DNA from: Alysiella sp.
GTDB taxonomy: Bacteria > Pseudomonadota > Gammaproteobacteria > Burkholderiales > Neisseriaceae
Assembly: GCF_030525755.1 (NCBI RefSeq)
Contig: NZ_JAUNEC010000010.1
Location: forward strand, 1 to 41,521
Length of the DNA: 41,521 bases
Direction of reading: 5' to 3'
The notes under the pieces are model-generated. The model ran no database searches and had not been told where the DNA came from. It worked only from the letters and a program-made list of their open reading frames with translations. Below, one piece after another: positions 14,557-22,788 of this stretch. The stretch's first letter is position 1. Every line of letters starts with the position of its first letter. A program made the translations under genes and the position numbers.

Positions 14557-16413
14557 TTACTCCTTTTCATTTGCCGCAGTTTCGGCATCAACAACAGCAG
14601 GATAGGACACGCCGATGGAGATGTTTTTCAGTTTGCGGCGATTGCCATACCACAAATTCACCAATGCGCGTGATACAACCACCGATGAATAAATGGAAGT
14701 CATGATACCGATGCAATGCACAATGGCAAAACCGCGTACGGGTCCTGAACCAAAAATCAATAAGGCAACGCCTGCAATTAAAGAGGTTAAGTTGGAATCC
14801 AAGATGGTTGCCCAAGCGTGGTCGTAACCTTCTTTAATTGCAACTTGTGGTTTTTTGCCATCGCGTAATTCTTCACGAATGCGCTCGTTAATCAAAACGT
14901 TGGAGTCAATTGCCATGCCCAAAGTTAAGGCAATAGCAGCAATACCTGGTAAGGTTAGCGTGGCTTGTAAAGCGGAGAGAATGGCAAACAAGAACAATAA
15001 ATTGGCAGATAAAGCCAAAGCCGAAAACACACCAAATAAGCGATAGTAAATGACCATAAACACCGCTACTGCAACAAAGCCCCACACAGTTGAATTGATG
15101 CCTTTGCTGATGTTTTCTGCGCCCAAAGAAGGACCAATGGTGCGTTCTTCCACAATTTCCATCGGTGCTGCCAAAGAGCCAGCACGCAACAGCAATGCCA
15201 CATCTTGTGCTTCGGCTGGGCTGCCCATGCCTGTGATTTGTACGCGACCGCCTGTAATGGGTTCATTGATTTGTGGTGCGGTTACCACTTCGGATTGACC
15301 TTGGTCAATCAAAACCATAGCCATGATTTTGCCTTGATTGGCAGTAGTTAAATCCGCAAAAATACTGGAACCTGTGCTGTCTAAACTTAAATTCACGGTA
15401 GGGCGTTTGGTGTGGTCATCAAAACCTGCTTGCGCTGCATTGATGTTGTCGCCCGTCATTTCTACTTGTTTGCTGACCAAATAACTGCGGTTTTCATTGT
15501 CGCTCAATAATTCGTAACCATCAGGTACATTGCCATTATGGGCTTGTGCCAATAATGCACTGTCGGTGGAAACCATGCGAACTTCTAATGTGGCGGTGCG
15601 ACCAATGATGTCTTTGGCTTTGGCGGTATCGGTCATACCTGGTAATTGCACCACAATGCGGTCGGCCCCTGCTTGTTGGATTACAGGTTCAGCCGTACCC
15701 AATTCATTGACACGATTGTGCAAGGTATTGATATTTTGTTGCACCGCATCTTTTTGAATTTGTGCCAATAAGGTTTCAGGTAGCGTAATACGTAATTCTG
15801 TGCCTTGTGCATTCAGTATTGCACCCTCCAACAAATGCTGTAAGTCAGGAAAAGCTTTTTGTAAATCGGCTTCATTGGCAAATGGAATCACAAGGCTGTT
15901 GTTGGTTTTGCGTATGCTGCCTGAACGGATTTTTAAGCGGCGCAATTCACGGCGCACATCACCTGTGTAGCGGTCTAATGTTTTTTCCAATGCCGCTTTC
16001 ATGTCCACTTGCATGGTAAAATGCACGCCACCGCGTAAGTCCAAGCCCAAAAACATGGGCTGTGCACCAATTTGAGCCAACCATTTGGGGCTATTGGCAA
16101 TTTGGTTTTGTGCCACAATGTAGCCTTCGCCCAATACATTATCAATTGCATCTCGCGCACTGATTTTGTCGGCATCGCTGACACGCACTTTCAGGCTGCC
16201 TGTGGCAATAAACATACCATGGTGTTTGATGCCTGCTTGTTGCAGTGCATCAGCGACTTTTTTCTCGGTTTCCGCATTGATGGTGAGTGATTGGCGATTG
16301 GTGGAAATTTGAATGGCAGGTGTTACACCATAAAAATTGGGCAAGGTGTAAATGAATGCCAATACCAGCGTAAACACAATCAGCAGGTATTTCCAAAGTG
16401 GGTAACGGTTCAT
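14557..16413 (-). CDS. secD: SecD, protein translocase subunit
   Basis: 618 residues, the normal length. N-terminal membrane anchor near 8-25 (KYLLIVFTLVLAFIYTLPN), the motif MFLGLDLRGGVHFTMQVDM near 115, a large periplasmic domain (P1 head with AEPVIQQAGADRIVVQLPG and NRVNELG; DLTTANQGKIMAMVLIDQ), and five C-terminal membrane segments from about residue 445 (VWGFVAVAVFMVIYYRLFG, LLFLFAILSALQATLTLPGIAAIALTLGMAIDSNVLINERIREEL, TSLIAGVALLIFGSGPVRGFAIVHCIGIMTSIYSSVVV). The start codon follows a 94-base gap from yajC that contains a stable hairpin (16453-16479). The gene is second in yajC-secD-secF. Confidence 0.97.
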   Translation of the reverse strand: MNRYPLWKYLLIVFTLVLAFIYTLPNFYGVTPAIQISTNRQSLTINAETEKKVADALQQAGIKHHGMFIATGSLKVRVSDADKISARDAIDNVLGEGYIVAQNQIANSPKWLAQIGAQPMFLGLDLRGGVHFTMQVDMKAALEKTLDRYTGDVRRELRRLKIRSGSIRKTNNSLVIPFANEADLQKAFPDLQHLLEGAILNAQGTELRITLPETLLAQIQKDAVQQNINTLHNRVNELGTAEPVIQQAGADRIVVQLPGMTDTAKAKDIIGRTATLEVRMVSTDSALLAQAHNGNVPDGYELLSDNENRSYLVSKQVEMTGDNINAAQAGFDDHTKRPTVNLSLDSTGSSIFADLTTANQGKIMAMVLIDQGQSEVVTAPQINEPITGGRVQITGMGSPAEAQDVALLLRAGSLAAPMEIVEERTIGPSLGAENISKGINSTVWGFVAVAVFMVIYYRLFGVFSALALSANLLFLFAILSALQATLTLPGIAAIALTLGMAIDSNVLINERIREELRDGKKPQVAIKEGYDHAWATILDSNLTSLIAGVALLIFGSGPVRGFAIVHCIGIMTSIYSSVVVSRALVNLWYGNRRKLKNISIGVSYPAVVDAETAANEKE

Positions 16414-16452
16414 AATCCAACCTTAAAAGTTCATTGGTTGTAAAAACGCGAG

Positions 16453-16479
16453 AAACCGCGCTGTATGTACAGGCGGTTT
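16453..16479 (-). promoter_or_regulatory. Intercistronic hairpin between yajC and secD
   Basis: AAACCGC and GCGGTTT plus an inner CTGTA/TACAG pair make a nearly continuous stem with a one-base bulge. No T-run follows on the minus strand, so it looks more like an mRNA stability or attenuation element than a terminator. Confidence 0.45.
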
Positions 16480-16507
16480 ATTTCATTGTTGTCTTCTGAT
16501 AAAAACA

Positions 16508-16831
16508 TCATTCAACTTTATCAGATGAATTGTCGGATTCATTGGCTTTTGCCGCAATCGCATTGCGCTCCACTTCCACAGTCAAACCTTTACCTAAATC
16601 AATGGTAAAAATGTGTTCGCCTGCTTTAACCACGCGACCATAAAAGCCCGACATCAGCAAAACACGGTCGCCTTTTTGTAAGGCGCTTATCATTGCTTGA
16701 CGCGCTTTTTCACGTTTTTGTTGTGGGCGAACCATCATGAAATATATTAAGGCAAAAATGCCAATCCAAGGCAAAATGCCCAGCCAAGCATTTGGTTGTG
16801 CGCCATTAGCAAGCAAAATGTTGGTAAACAT
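16508..16831 (-). CDS. yajC: YajC, Sec translocon accessory membrane protein
   Basis: 107 residues from the ATG at 16831, chosen over the longer frame to 16894 because of its AGGAAA Shine-Dalgarno and because the extension overlaps the promoter. A single membrane segment (WLGILPWIGIFALIYFMMV) is followed by the hallmark RPQQKREKARQAMISALQKGDRVLLMSGFYGRVVKAGEHIFTIDLGKGLTVEVERNAIAA. It forms part of the SecDF-YajC complex and heads the operon. Confidence 0.95.
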   Translation of the reverse strand: MFTNILLANGAQPNAWLGILPWIGIFALIYFMMVRPQQKREKARQAMISALQKGDRVLLMSGFYGRVVKAGEHIFTIDLGKGLTVEVERNAIAAKANESDNSSDKVE

Positions 16832-16866
16832 TGGTGGTTTCCTGTATGAAATCAAATAAAACCCAC

Positions 16867-16894
16867 ATTCTAGCAGAGAGAGACACAATCGCAA
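16867..16894 (-). promoter_or_regulatory. Promoter of yajC-secD-secF
   Basis: On the minus strand TTGCGA and TAGAAT are 16 bases apart, with TGC before the -10 (extended -10). It lies about 36 bases upstream of the yajC start. Confidence 0.6.
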
Positions 16895-16898
16895 AATG

Positions 16899-16934
16899 TT
16901 TCAGGCAGCCTGAATTTTGCCATGCTGCCTGAAA
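16899..16934 (-). terminator. Terminator of mscL from inverted partial DUS
   Basis: TTTCAGGCAGC and GCTGCCTGAAA form an 11-base stem with a 14-base loop just after the mscL stop on the minus strand, insulating the yajC promoter downstream. Confidence 0.65.
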
Positions 16935-16945
16935 AACGGTTTGCC

Positions 16946-17383
16946 CTATTTTTTTAAAGCATCGCGGATTTCGCGCAACAGCAAAACTTCTTCGCTGGGG
17001 GAAACAGGTGCTTCTTCAACAGGTTCGGGTTCTTTTTTCAAAGTATTGATGGCTTTAACCACAAAGAAAATGGCGGTGGCGATAATTAAAAAGCTGATAA
17101 CGGTATTGATAAATAGACCCAAGTTCAAGGTTACTGCACCTGCGGCTTTGGCAGCTTCCAAAGTGGCATAACCGTCTGTGGGTGGATTGGCACCGCTTTT
17201 TAGGGTTAAAAATAAATTGGAGAAATCCACGCCACCCAAAACCAAACCAATAGGCGGCATAATCACATCGTCCACTAGCGATTTCACAATCCCTGAAAAC
17301 GCCGTACCTACAACCATGCCCACAGCCAAATCAATCACATTGCCGCGCATGATAAAAGCTTTAAATTCTTGTTTTATTGACAT
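16946..17383 (-). CDS. mscL: MscL, large-conductance mechanosensitive channel
   Basis: Stretch-gated pore that releases solutes on osmotic downshock. It has 145 residues from the ATG at 17383; the codon before it is a TTG. The N-terminus MSIKQEFKAFIMRGNVIDLAVGMVVGTAFSGIVKSLVDDVIMPPIGL is the canonical amphipathic helix and TM1. TM2 is ALFI-type: LGLFINTVISFLIIATAIFFVVKAINTL. The C-terminus ends in the bundle-forming helix SEEVLLLREIRDALKK. The periplasmic loop (FLTLKSGANPPTDGYATLEAAKAAGAVTLN) is slightly long, but this is common in beta-proteobacteria. It stands alone between two terminator-like hairpins. Confidence 0.96.
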   Translation of the reverse strand: MSIKQEFKAFIMRGNVIDLAVGMVVGTAFSGIVKSLVDDVIMPPIGLVLGGVDFSNLFLTLKSGANPPTDGYATLEAAKAAGAVTLNLGLFINTVISFLIIATAIFFVVKAINTLKKEPEPVEEAPVSPSEEVLLLREIRDALKK

Positions 17384-17499
17384 CAATCTTTTCCTATTAA
17401 TGTGTGTGAAAATAAAAAATCAGGCAGATTTAAGCTGCCTGAACATGAAGTTAAATTATAAACCATTTGTTTTGAAAAAATGCGAATTTTCTCATGATG

Positions 17500-17541
17500 T
17501 TTTCAGGCGGCCTAAATTACCTCAATGAGGCTGCCTGAAAA
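17500..17541 (-). terminator. Terminator of uraA from inverted DUS with one G-U
   Basis: TTTTCAGGCGGCCT and AGGCTGCCTGAAAA pair over 14 positions with one wobble, around a 14-base loop, just after the uraA stop. Confidence 0.6.
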
Positions 17542-17550
17542 GGAGGCATT

Positions 17551-18765
17551 TTAATGTTCTGTTTTATCAGGCAGCACGGCATTGAGCAACATCGCCACCA
17601 ATGCACACAAACCCACGCCTGCCAAAGCAATGTCGCCAGCCTGAACCACCATGCCACCCAAACCAATCGTTAAGGTGCTGCTGACAATCACGAGATTTTT
17701 GGGTTTCATCAAATCCACTTGCGCATCAACCAGCGTTTTCAATCCCAAAGAAGCAATCGTGCCAAACAGCAACAACATCACGCCACCCATCACTGGCAAC
17801 GGAATGGACGCCAAAAACGCATTGAATTTCCCCAAAAACGCCATGCCAATCGCAAAAATCGCCGCCCACGTCATAATCACAGGGTTGCTGTTTTTGGTAA
17901 TCATTACTGCGCCTGTTACTTCGCCATAAGTGGTAACAGGAGGCCCGCCAAGCAAACCCGCCACACACACGCCCAAACCATCGCCTGCCAAGGTTTTGTC
18001 CAAACCAGGGTCTTTGGTGTAGTCCTTGCCCGTAACCGCGCCAATCGCCATAATGCCACCAATGTGTTCAATCGCAGGCGCAATCGCCACAGGCAGCATA
18101 AACAATGCCGCAGACCAATTCACTTCGGGCTTGGTAAACTCGGGTACGGCAAACCATGGTGCGTCCATCACAGCCTGAAAATTCACTTCGCCCATGATTG
18201 CCGCCAAAATGTAGCCAGCCGACACCCCAATCAAAATCGGAATCAATTTCATCATTTTGCTGCCAAACACGGTAACCACCACCGTTACCCCAAACGTGAA
18301 TGCCGACAAAATAATCGCCGTGCCATATGCCACCACTTGCGTGTCGCCACCCTTGCCCACCGCCATGCTGCTGGCTGCTGCCGCCACCGACAAACCAATT
18401 ACCATAATCACAGGTCCAATGACCACAGGCGGCAACAATTTATGCACCGCCTCCAAACCACGCCAGCGCACCAAAGCGGCAAACACAAAATACATGAAGC
18501 CTGCCGCAAACAAACCAAACATGGTTGCGCCCACGCCCCATTGCTGCTTGGCGGCAATAATCGGCGCAATAAAGGCAAACGATGAACCCAAAAAAATCGG
18601 CACTTTGCGTTTCGTAATCAACTGAAACAGCAAAGTACCGAGACCCGCACCCAGCAAAGCCAGCGCAGGATTCAATCCCGTTAATAAAGGCACAAGCACC
18701 GTTGCGCCAAATGCAACAAACAAAATTTGCGCCCCCGCAATCGCGGTTTTTGCGTGATGTAACAT
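17551..18765 (-). CDS. uraA: UraA-type uracil/xanthine permease (NCS2 family)
   Basis: 404 residues with about 12-14 hydrophobic segments. N-terminal QILFVAFGATVLVPLLTGLNPALALLGAGLGTLLFQLIT and VPIFLGSSFAFIAPI are characteristic of UraA. The substrate-site segment is PAIEHIGGIMAIGAVTGKDY, with the Glu and His of the uracil-binding region. The second core motif is AGLLGGPPVTTYGEVTGAVMITKNSNP. Proton-coupled uracil uptake is the likely role. It is not linked to upp or other pyrimidine genes here. The start at 18765 has a GGAAC upstream and a good promoter (18803-18832). Confidence 0.92.
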   Translation of the reverse strand: MLHHAKTAIAGAQILFVAFGATVLVPLLTGLNPALALLGAGLGTLLFQLITKRKVPIFLGSSFAFIAPIIAAKQQWGVGATMFGLFAAGFMYFVFAALVRWRGLEAVHKLLPPVVIGPVIMVIGLSVAAAASSMAVGKGGDTQVVAYGTAIILSAFTFGVTVVVTVFGSKMMKLIPILIGVSAGYILAAIMGEVNFQAVMDAPWFAVPEFTKPEVNWSAALFMLPVAIAPAIEHIGGIMAIGAVTGKDYTKDPGLDKTLAGDGLGVCVAGLLGGPPVTTYGEVTGAVMITKNSNPVIMTWAAIFAIGMAFLGKFNAFLASIPLPVMGGVMLLLFGTIASLGLKTLVDAQVDLMKPKNLVIVSSTLTIGLGGMVVQAGDIALAGVGLCALVAMLLNAVLPDKTEH

Positions 18766-18802
18766 TATGTAAAGTTCCGTATGAAAAATGCAAACGGCGC
18801 GG

Positions 18803-18832
18803 ATTATAGCGCATTTTTTGCCAATATACCAA
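18803..18832 (-). promoter_or_regulatory. Promoter of uraA
   Basis: On the minus strand TTGGTA and a perfect TATAAT are 18 bases apart, about 37 bases before the start codon. Confidence 0.6.
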
Positions 18833-18900
18833 AATACTGCCTGAAAATCCCCTGAAATGGTCAGTCTGATGTTAAAATAAGGTCGTTTTGTGTCAAAATT

Positions 18901-18918
18901 ATGAATAAACTCAAATGA
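18901..18918 (+). CDS. Possible 5-codon leader ORF overlapping smg
   Basis: ATG AAT AAA CTC AAA TGA encodes Met-Asn-Lys-Leu-Lys. Its TGA overlaps the smg ATG (ATGA), an arrangement that allows translational coupling. No clear Shine-Dalgarno is visible before either start. It may be coincidence. Confidence 0.2.
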   Translation: MNKLK

Positions 18919-19379
18919 AACAAGTTGTTGCTTTTTTAATTGAACATTTCTCTGATATTCAAGCTTGCCCCAGTGGCAATGATTTGGGTGTAATATTGGA
19001 ACATGCAGGTTTTGAAGCAGAAGACATTGGCGATGCCCTTGTGATTATGGAGCTGTTGTGTGCAACCCCCATGAGCAACCATTCAGGAAGTCAGACTCAT
19101 TCGTCTGTCGCATTGCGTGTGTACCATGATGAAGAAATGGAAGTTTTATCGCCTGAAATACGCGGTTTACTGCATTTTTTAACCGAAAGCCATACTTTGA
19201 ACGCAGAACAACGCGAATTTGTGATACATGCTTTGATGCACTTGCCTTATGAAGACATTACGTTGGAAACCACCAAAATATTAAGCATATTGATACTGTG
19301 GGCGCACCGTTCTGAATTACCCGTTTTGATTGGCGATGAATTGATGGCAGTATTGCATGGTAAAGGCATCATGCAATAG
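18915..19379 (+). CDS. smg: Smg family protein (DUF494)
   Basis: 154 residues, normal for the family. The N-terminus MKQVVAFLIEHFSDIQ is close to the family start, and the C-terminal part has LNAEQREFVIHALMHL and LEDIT-like YEDITLETTKILSILILWAH, both typical of Smg. The molecular function of Smg is unknown; it is found next to dprA and topA in many beta- and gamma-proteobacteria. Here topA follows about 1 kb later, with a decayed gene and repeats in between, and dprA is not upstream (uraA is, divergent). A good terminator ends the gene. Confidence 0.9.
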   Translation: MKQVVAFLIEHFSDIQACPSGNDLGVILEHAGFEAEDIGDALVIMELLCATPMSNHSGSQTHSSVALRVYHDEEMEVLSPEIRGLLHFLTESHTLNAEQREFVIHALMHLPYEDITLETTKILSILILWAHRSELPVLIGDELMAVLHGKGIMQ

Positions 19380-19425
19380 AACCGAGCCATCGCAAGTACA
19401 TTTGTCTTAAACACGGTATTTGTTT

Positions 19426-19457
19426 TCTGCCTGATGATGTATCAGGCAGATTTTTTT
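19426..19457 (+). terminator. Rho-independent terminator after smg
   Basis: TCTGCCTGAT and ATCAGGCAGA form a 10-base stem with a 5-base loop followed by seven T. Confidence 0.85.
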
Positions 19458-19539
19458 ACATGGGGCTTGCTAAAACTTTGTCTTTGTCATAAAAATATAA
19501 AAAGGTCTATTTTCAAGGCTGCCTGAAAGTTAAAAAATC

Positions 19540-20063
19540 ATGAAGAAATATCTTTTTTTACTAACTTTATCATTTGGTATAAGTGGCGTTCAGGCAGCCC
19601 CACAATCCTGCAAATCCATGAAAGTGGCATTGGTGGTGTAACCCTTCAGTAAGTGAAACGCCAATTCCCACAAGCCCGTTTCAGCGCAACCCGTGATGTG
19701 GAAGGCGCACTATTTTACCGCCATTCAATTCGATCACCAAACCGAAATCCTTACCCATATTGATGAAGACATGGGCAAAATTGATTTTGTGGAGACTTTT
19801 TCGGAAGCCTGTAAAACAGCAGACGGAATACACCCGAAAATGCCTTTGTGCGAAGTGGCAAAACGCTGGGGCAGCCTGAAACAAATCACGATGAGCGAAA
19901 TAGAAATGCGCCAATTTACCGAATTTTCACGCCAAGCCAAATGGCTGACGGTGCGCATGGACGTGGCGATTTTAGTGCGGTGGGTGATGATTTTACGCTG
20001 CCGTTATTGACACGAAAATTCAGTCGCTATGCAAAAGTATTGAGTTTGGAGGTGGCGAAATAA
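19540..20063 (+). pseudogene. Decayed secreted-protein gene
   Basis: A signal peptide starts at 19540 (MKKYLFLLTLSFGISGVQA) and runs into a TAA at 19639 after 33 codons. Coding character then continues in a second frame (VKRQFPQARFSATRDVEGA, about 19650-19710), returns to the first frame (FDHQTEILTHIDEDMGKIDF to AKWLTVRMD, about 19730-19960), and ends in a third (GDFSAVGDDFTLPLLTRKF to SLEVAK, stop at 20061). Joining the pieces gives a plausible exported protein of about 170 residues. At least one nonsense or frameshift change near 19640 and two more near 19710 and 19965 would be needed. I do not recognise the family. It sits in the smg-topA gap together with palindromic repeats. Confidence 0.65.
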
Positions 20064-20133
20064 TTTTCAGGCAGCCTGAAAATGTATTTGTAAATTGTGT
20101 CTGCATGCAGACACATTTGATACAAATAATAAT

Positions 20134-20200
20134 GTAGGGTGCGTACCACGCACCAAAAATATGAAAATTAAAGAAAACGGTGCGTCATACGCCCCCTACA
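20134..20200. repeat. TGTAGGG double-hairpin element, copy 1
   Basis: Begins TGTAGGGTGCGTACCACGCA and ends with the imperfect inverse (GTGCGTCATACGCCCCCTACA). Each end folds on itself (GGTGCGT/ACGCACC), and the two ends pair with each other across about 24 AT-rich bases. The size is 67 bases. Confidence 0.65.
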
Positions 20201-20259
20201 AACTTGACGAATTGAATATGCAAATTGCGAACGTGCTGCATTCGGAATTGGCACAAAAA

Positions 20260-20332
20260 TGCAGGGTGGACACCGTCCACCATATTATTGATGATTTGAA
20301 AGATTTTTTCGGTGGACAATGTCCACCCTACA
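20260..20332. repeat. TGTAGGG double-hairpin element, copy 2
   Basis: Begins TGCAGGGTGGACACCGTCCA and ends GGTGGACAATGTCCACCCTA. Same design as copy 1 (each arm is a hairpin, GGTGGAC/GTCCACC), but a different stem sequence, showing compensatory changes. Confidence 0.65.
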
Positions 20333-20374
20333 CCAAACCCAATTTAACCATTTAATTTAAAAGAACAAAAAACC

Positions 20375-22702
20375 ATGTCCAAAAACCTATTAATTGTAGA
20401 ATCCCCCAACAAAATCAAATCCGTCAAAAAATACTTGGGCGGCGATTTTGAAGTGCTTGCCTCATTCGGACACGTCCGCGACCTGATTCCCAAAGACGGC
20501 GCGGTCAATCCCGATGACAATTTTGCCATGAAATACCAAATCATCAGCAAAAACAGCAAACACGTTGATGCCATCGTTGCCGCCGCCAAAGAAGCCGATA
20601 CCATTTATCTGGCAACCGACCCCGACCGCGAAGGCGAGGCGATTTCATGGCACATTTATGAAATCTTGAAATCCAAACGCGGCATGAAAAACGTGGGCGA
20701 CAAAATCCAACGTGTTGTTTTTCATGAAGTTACGCCAAAAGGCGTTCAGGCAGCCTTACAAAATCCGCGCGGCTTGGACGTGAATTTGATTGACGCGCAA
20801 CAAGCCCGCCGTGCTTTGGATTATTTGGTGGGTTTCAATTTGTCGCCGCTTTTGTGGAAAAAAATCCGCTACGGCTTGTCGGCTGGGCGCGTGCAAAGCC
20901 CTGCTCTTCGCCTGATTTGCGAACGCGAAAACGAAATCCGCGCCTTTGAAACGCAAGAATATTGGACAGTCCACATGGACAGCCACAAAGGGCGCACCAA
21001 GTTTTCCGCCAAGTTAATTCAATGGCAAAACAATAAGTTGGAACAATTTTCCTTGCCCAACGAACAAGCGCAAGCAGACGTGTTAGCCCAATTGCAAGGC
21101 AAAACAGCACAAGTGACTGATGTGGTTAAGAAAAAAGCCACACGCAAACCTGCTGCGCCCTACACCACGTCCACCATGCAGCAAGACGCGGTACGCAAAC
21201 TCGGCTTTACCACCGACCGCACCATGCGCACCGCCCAACAGCTTTTTGAAGGCATAGACGTGGGACAAGGCGCAGTCGGCTTGATTACCTATATGCGTAC
21301 CGACAGCGTAACCCTGTCGCAAGACGCGCTGACCGAAATCCGCCATTATATTGACAACAAAATTGGCGCAGATTTTCTGCCATCTTCGCCCAAAATCTAC
21401 AAAACCAAGTCCAAAAACGCGCAAGAAGCCCACGAAGCCGTGCGCCCGACTTCGGTGTACCGTTCGCCTGAAAGCGTGAAACCGTTTTTGTCGCCCGACC
21501 AATTCAAGTTGTACCAAATGATTTGGCAGCGCACGGTGGCGTGTCAAATGGTGGACGCGAAATTTGACGCAACAACGGTGGACATTAACGTGGGCGATGG
21601 CGTGTTCCGCGCGACTGGACAAGTGTTGGTTTTTGCTGGCTTTTTGAGCGTGTATCAAGAAGGCGCAGACGAAGACGATGAAGCCGAAGAAAGCAAAAAG
21701 CTGCCTGAAATGGCGGTGGGCGACACGCTGCCTGTGGACAAATTGTATGGCGAACAGCATTTTACCCAGCCGCCACCGCGTTTTAACGAGGCGACTTTGG
21801 TTAAGGCTTTGGAAGAATTTGGCATTGGTCGTCCGTCCACTTATGCCAGTATTATCAAGACTTTAAAAGACCGTGAATACGTTACGGTGGAACAACGCCG
21901 TTTCCAGCCCACCGACACGGGCGACATTGTGAACAAGTTTTTGACCGAACATTTTGAGCAATATGTGGACTACGATTTCACCGCCAAATTGGAAGACCAG
22001 CTTGATGAAATCGCCAACGGCAGCCGCGCTTGGATTCCTGTAATGGAAAAATTCTGGAAAGGTTTCCACAAGCAAGTTGTTGAAAAAGAAGGCATTGAAC
22101 GCGCCAAATTCACCACGCAAGAATTGGACGAAACCTGCCCACAATGCGGCAAACACAAATTGCAAATCAAATTCGGACGCGCAGGGCGTTTTGTGGCGTG
22201 CGCGGGCTACCCCGAATGCGGCTACACGCGCAATGTGAACGAAACCGCCGAACAAGCCGCCGAGCGCGTTGCCCAAGAAGCCGCGCAACAAGCTGAATTG
22301 GAAGGCAGAAGTTGCCCCAAATGTGGCGGTCAGTTGGTGTACAAAACGGCGCGTTCAGGCAGCAAATTCATCGGTTGCGCGAATTATCCGAAATGCAAAC
22401 ACGTTGAGCCTTTGGAAAAGCCGAAAACCACAGGCGTCCCCTGCCCACAATGTGGCAAAGGGCATTTGGTGGAACGCAAATCGCGTTTTGGCACAACCTT
22501 TTACAGTTGCGACAGCTACCCCGATTGCAAATATGCGGTCAATCATTTGCCGCTCAACGAGCCGTGTCCACAATGCGGCTGGGCAATTACCATGCGGAAA
22601 GTAACCAAGCGTTGGGGCGTGGAGCGTGTGTGTCCGCAGAAAGAATGCGGCTGGAAAGAACAGCTTGAACCGCCTGCTGGCAAAAATCAATCGGAAGAGT
22701 AA
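20375..22702 (+). CDS. topA: DNA topoisomerase I
   Basis: Type IA topoisomerase that relaxes negative supercoils. 775 residues. The Toprim domain begins with LLIVESPNKIKSVKKYLG and has the acidic triad ATDPDREGEAISWH. The catalytic tyrosine is Tyr306 in GLITYMRTDS. Other signatures are NLIDAQQARRALDYLVGFNLSPLLWKKI, GLSAGRVQSPALRLI and GIGRPSTYASIIKTLKDREYV. After about residue 585 there are four zinc ribbons: CPQCGKHK...CAGYPEC, CPKCGGQL...CANYPKC, CPQCGKGH...CDSYPDC and CPQCGWAI...CPQKEC. The last has unusual spacing. The count is in the range seen in beta-proteobacteria. Confidence 0.98.
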   Translation: MSKNLLIVESPNKIKSVKKYLGGDFEVLASFGHVRDLIPKDGAVNPDDNFAMKYQIISKNSKHVDAIVAAAKEADTIYLATDPDREGEAISWHIYEILKSKRGMKNVGDKIQRVVFHEVTPKGVQAALQNPRGLDVNLIDAQQARRALDYLVGFNLSPLLWKKIRYGLSAGRVQSPALRLICERENEIRAFETQEYWTVHMDSHKGRTKFSAKLIQWQNNKLEQFSLPNEQAQADVLAQLQGKTAQVTDVVKKKATRKPAAPYTTSTMQQDAVRKLGFTTDRTMRTAQQLFEGIDVGQGAVGLITYMRTDSVTLSQDALTEIRHYIDNKIGADFLPSSPKIYKTKSKNAQEAHEAVRPTSVYRSPESVKPFLSPDQFKLYQMIWQRTVACQMVDAKFDATTVDINVGDGVFRATGQVLVFAGFLSVYQEGADEDDEAEESKKLPEMAVGDTLPVDKLYGEQHFTQPPPRFNEATLVKALEEFGIGRPSTYASIIKTLKDREYVTVEQRRFQPTDTGDIVNKFLTEHFEQYVDYDFTAKLEDQLDEIANGSRAWIPVMEKFWKGFHKQVVEKEGIERAKFTTQELDETCPQCGKHKLQIKFGRAGRFVACAGYPECGYTRNVNETAEQAAERVAQEAAQQAELEGRSCPKCGGQLVYKTARSGSKFIGCANYPKCKHVEPLEKPKTTGVPCPQCGKGHLVERKSRFGTTFYSCDSYPDCKYAVNHLPLNEPCPQCGWAITMRKVTKRWGVERVCPQKECGWKEQLEPPAGKNQSEE

Positions 22703-22707
22703 AACAG

Positions 22708-22722
22708 TTCAGGTAGCCTGAA
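22708..22722 (-). repeat. Eikenella-like DUS variant
   Basis: TTCAGGTAGCCTGAA carries AGGCTACCTGAA on the minus strand, the variant described for Eikenella. Further copies are at 26642-26656 and 27042-27056. Confidence 0.65.
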
Positions 22723-22788
22723 AGCCCTAGCGGACGGCAATTCAGGCTGCCTGAAATGGTATTTTGTTAAATTAAAATAGATAAATAC

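Larger units (their letters stand above)
20064..20374. other. Repeat-filled interval upstream of topA
   Basis: 311 bases with no credible gene. It contains a DUS (about 20067-20083), two adjacent TGTAGGG double-hairpin elements (20134-20200 and 20260-20332) and about 40 AT-rich bases before the topA start. An open frame over it only translates the repeats. Confidence 0.7.

Noticed and set aside
17719..18585. 288-codon open frame antisense to uraA
   Set aside because: Rich in His, Arg and Asn with no domain; it is the reverse reading of a membrane protein gene and has no Shine-Dalgarno.
19540..20063. Programmed frameshifting in the smg-topA interval
   Set aside because: Several stops and at least three frame changes without a slippery site or recoding signal point to decay.
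20095..20355. 86-codon frame before topA
   Set aside because: It spans two palindromic elements; coding appearance (e.g. FFGGQCPPYT) comes from the repeats.
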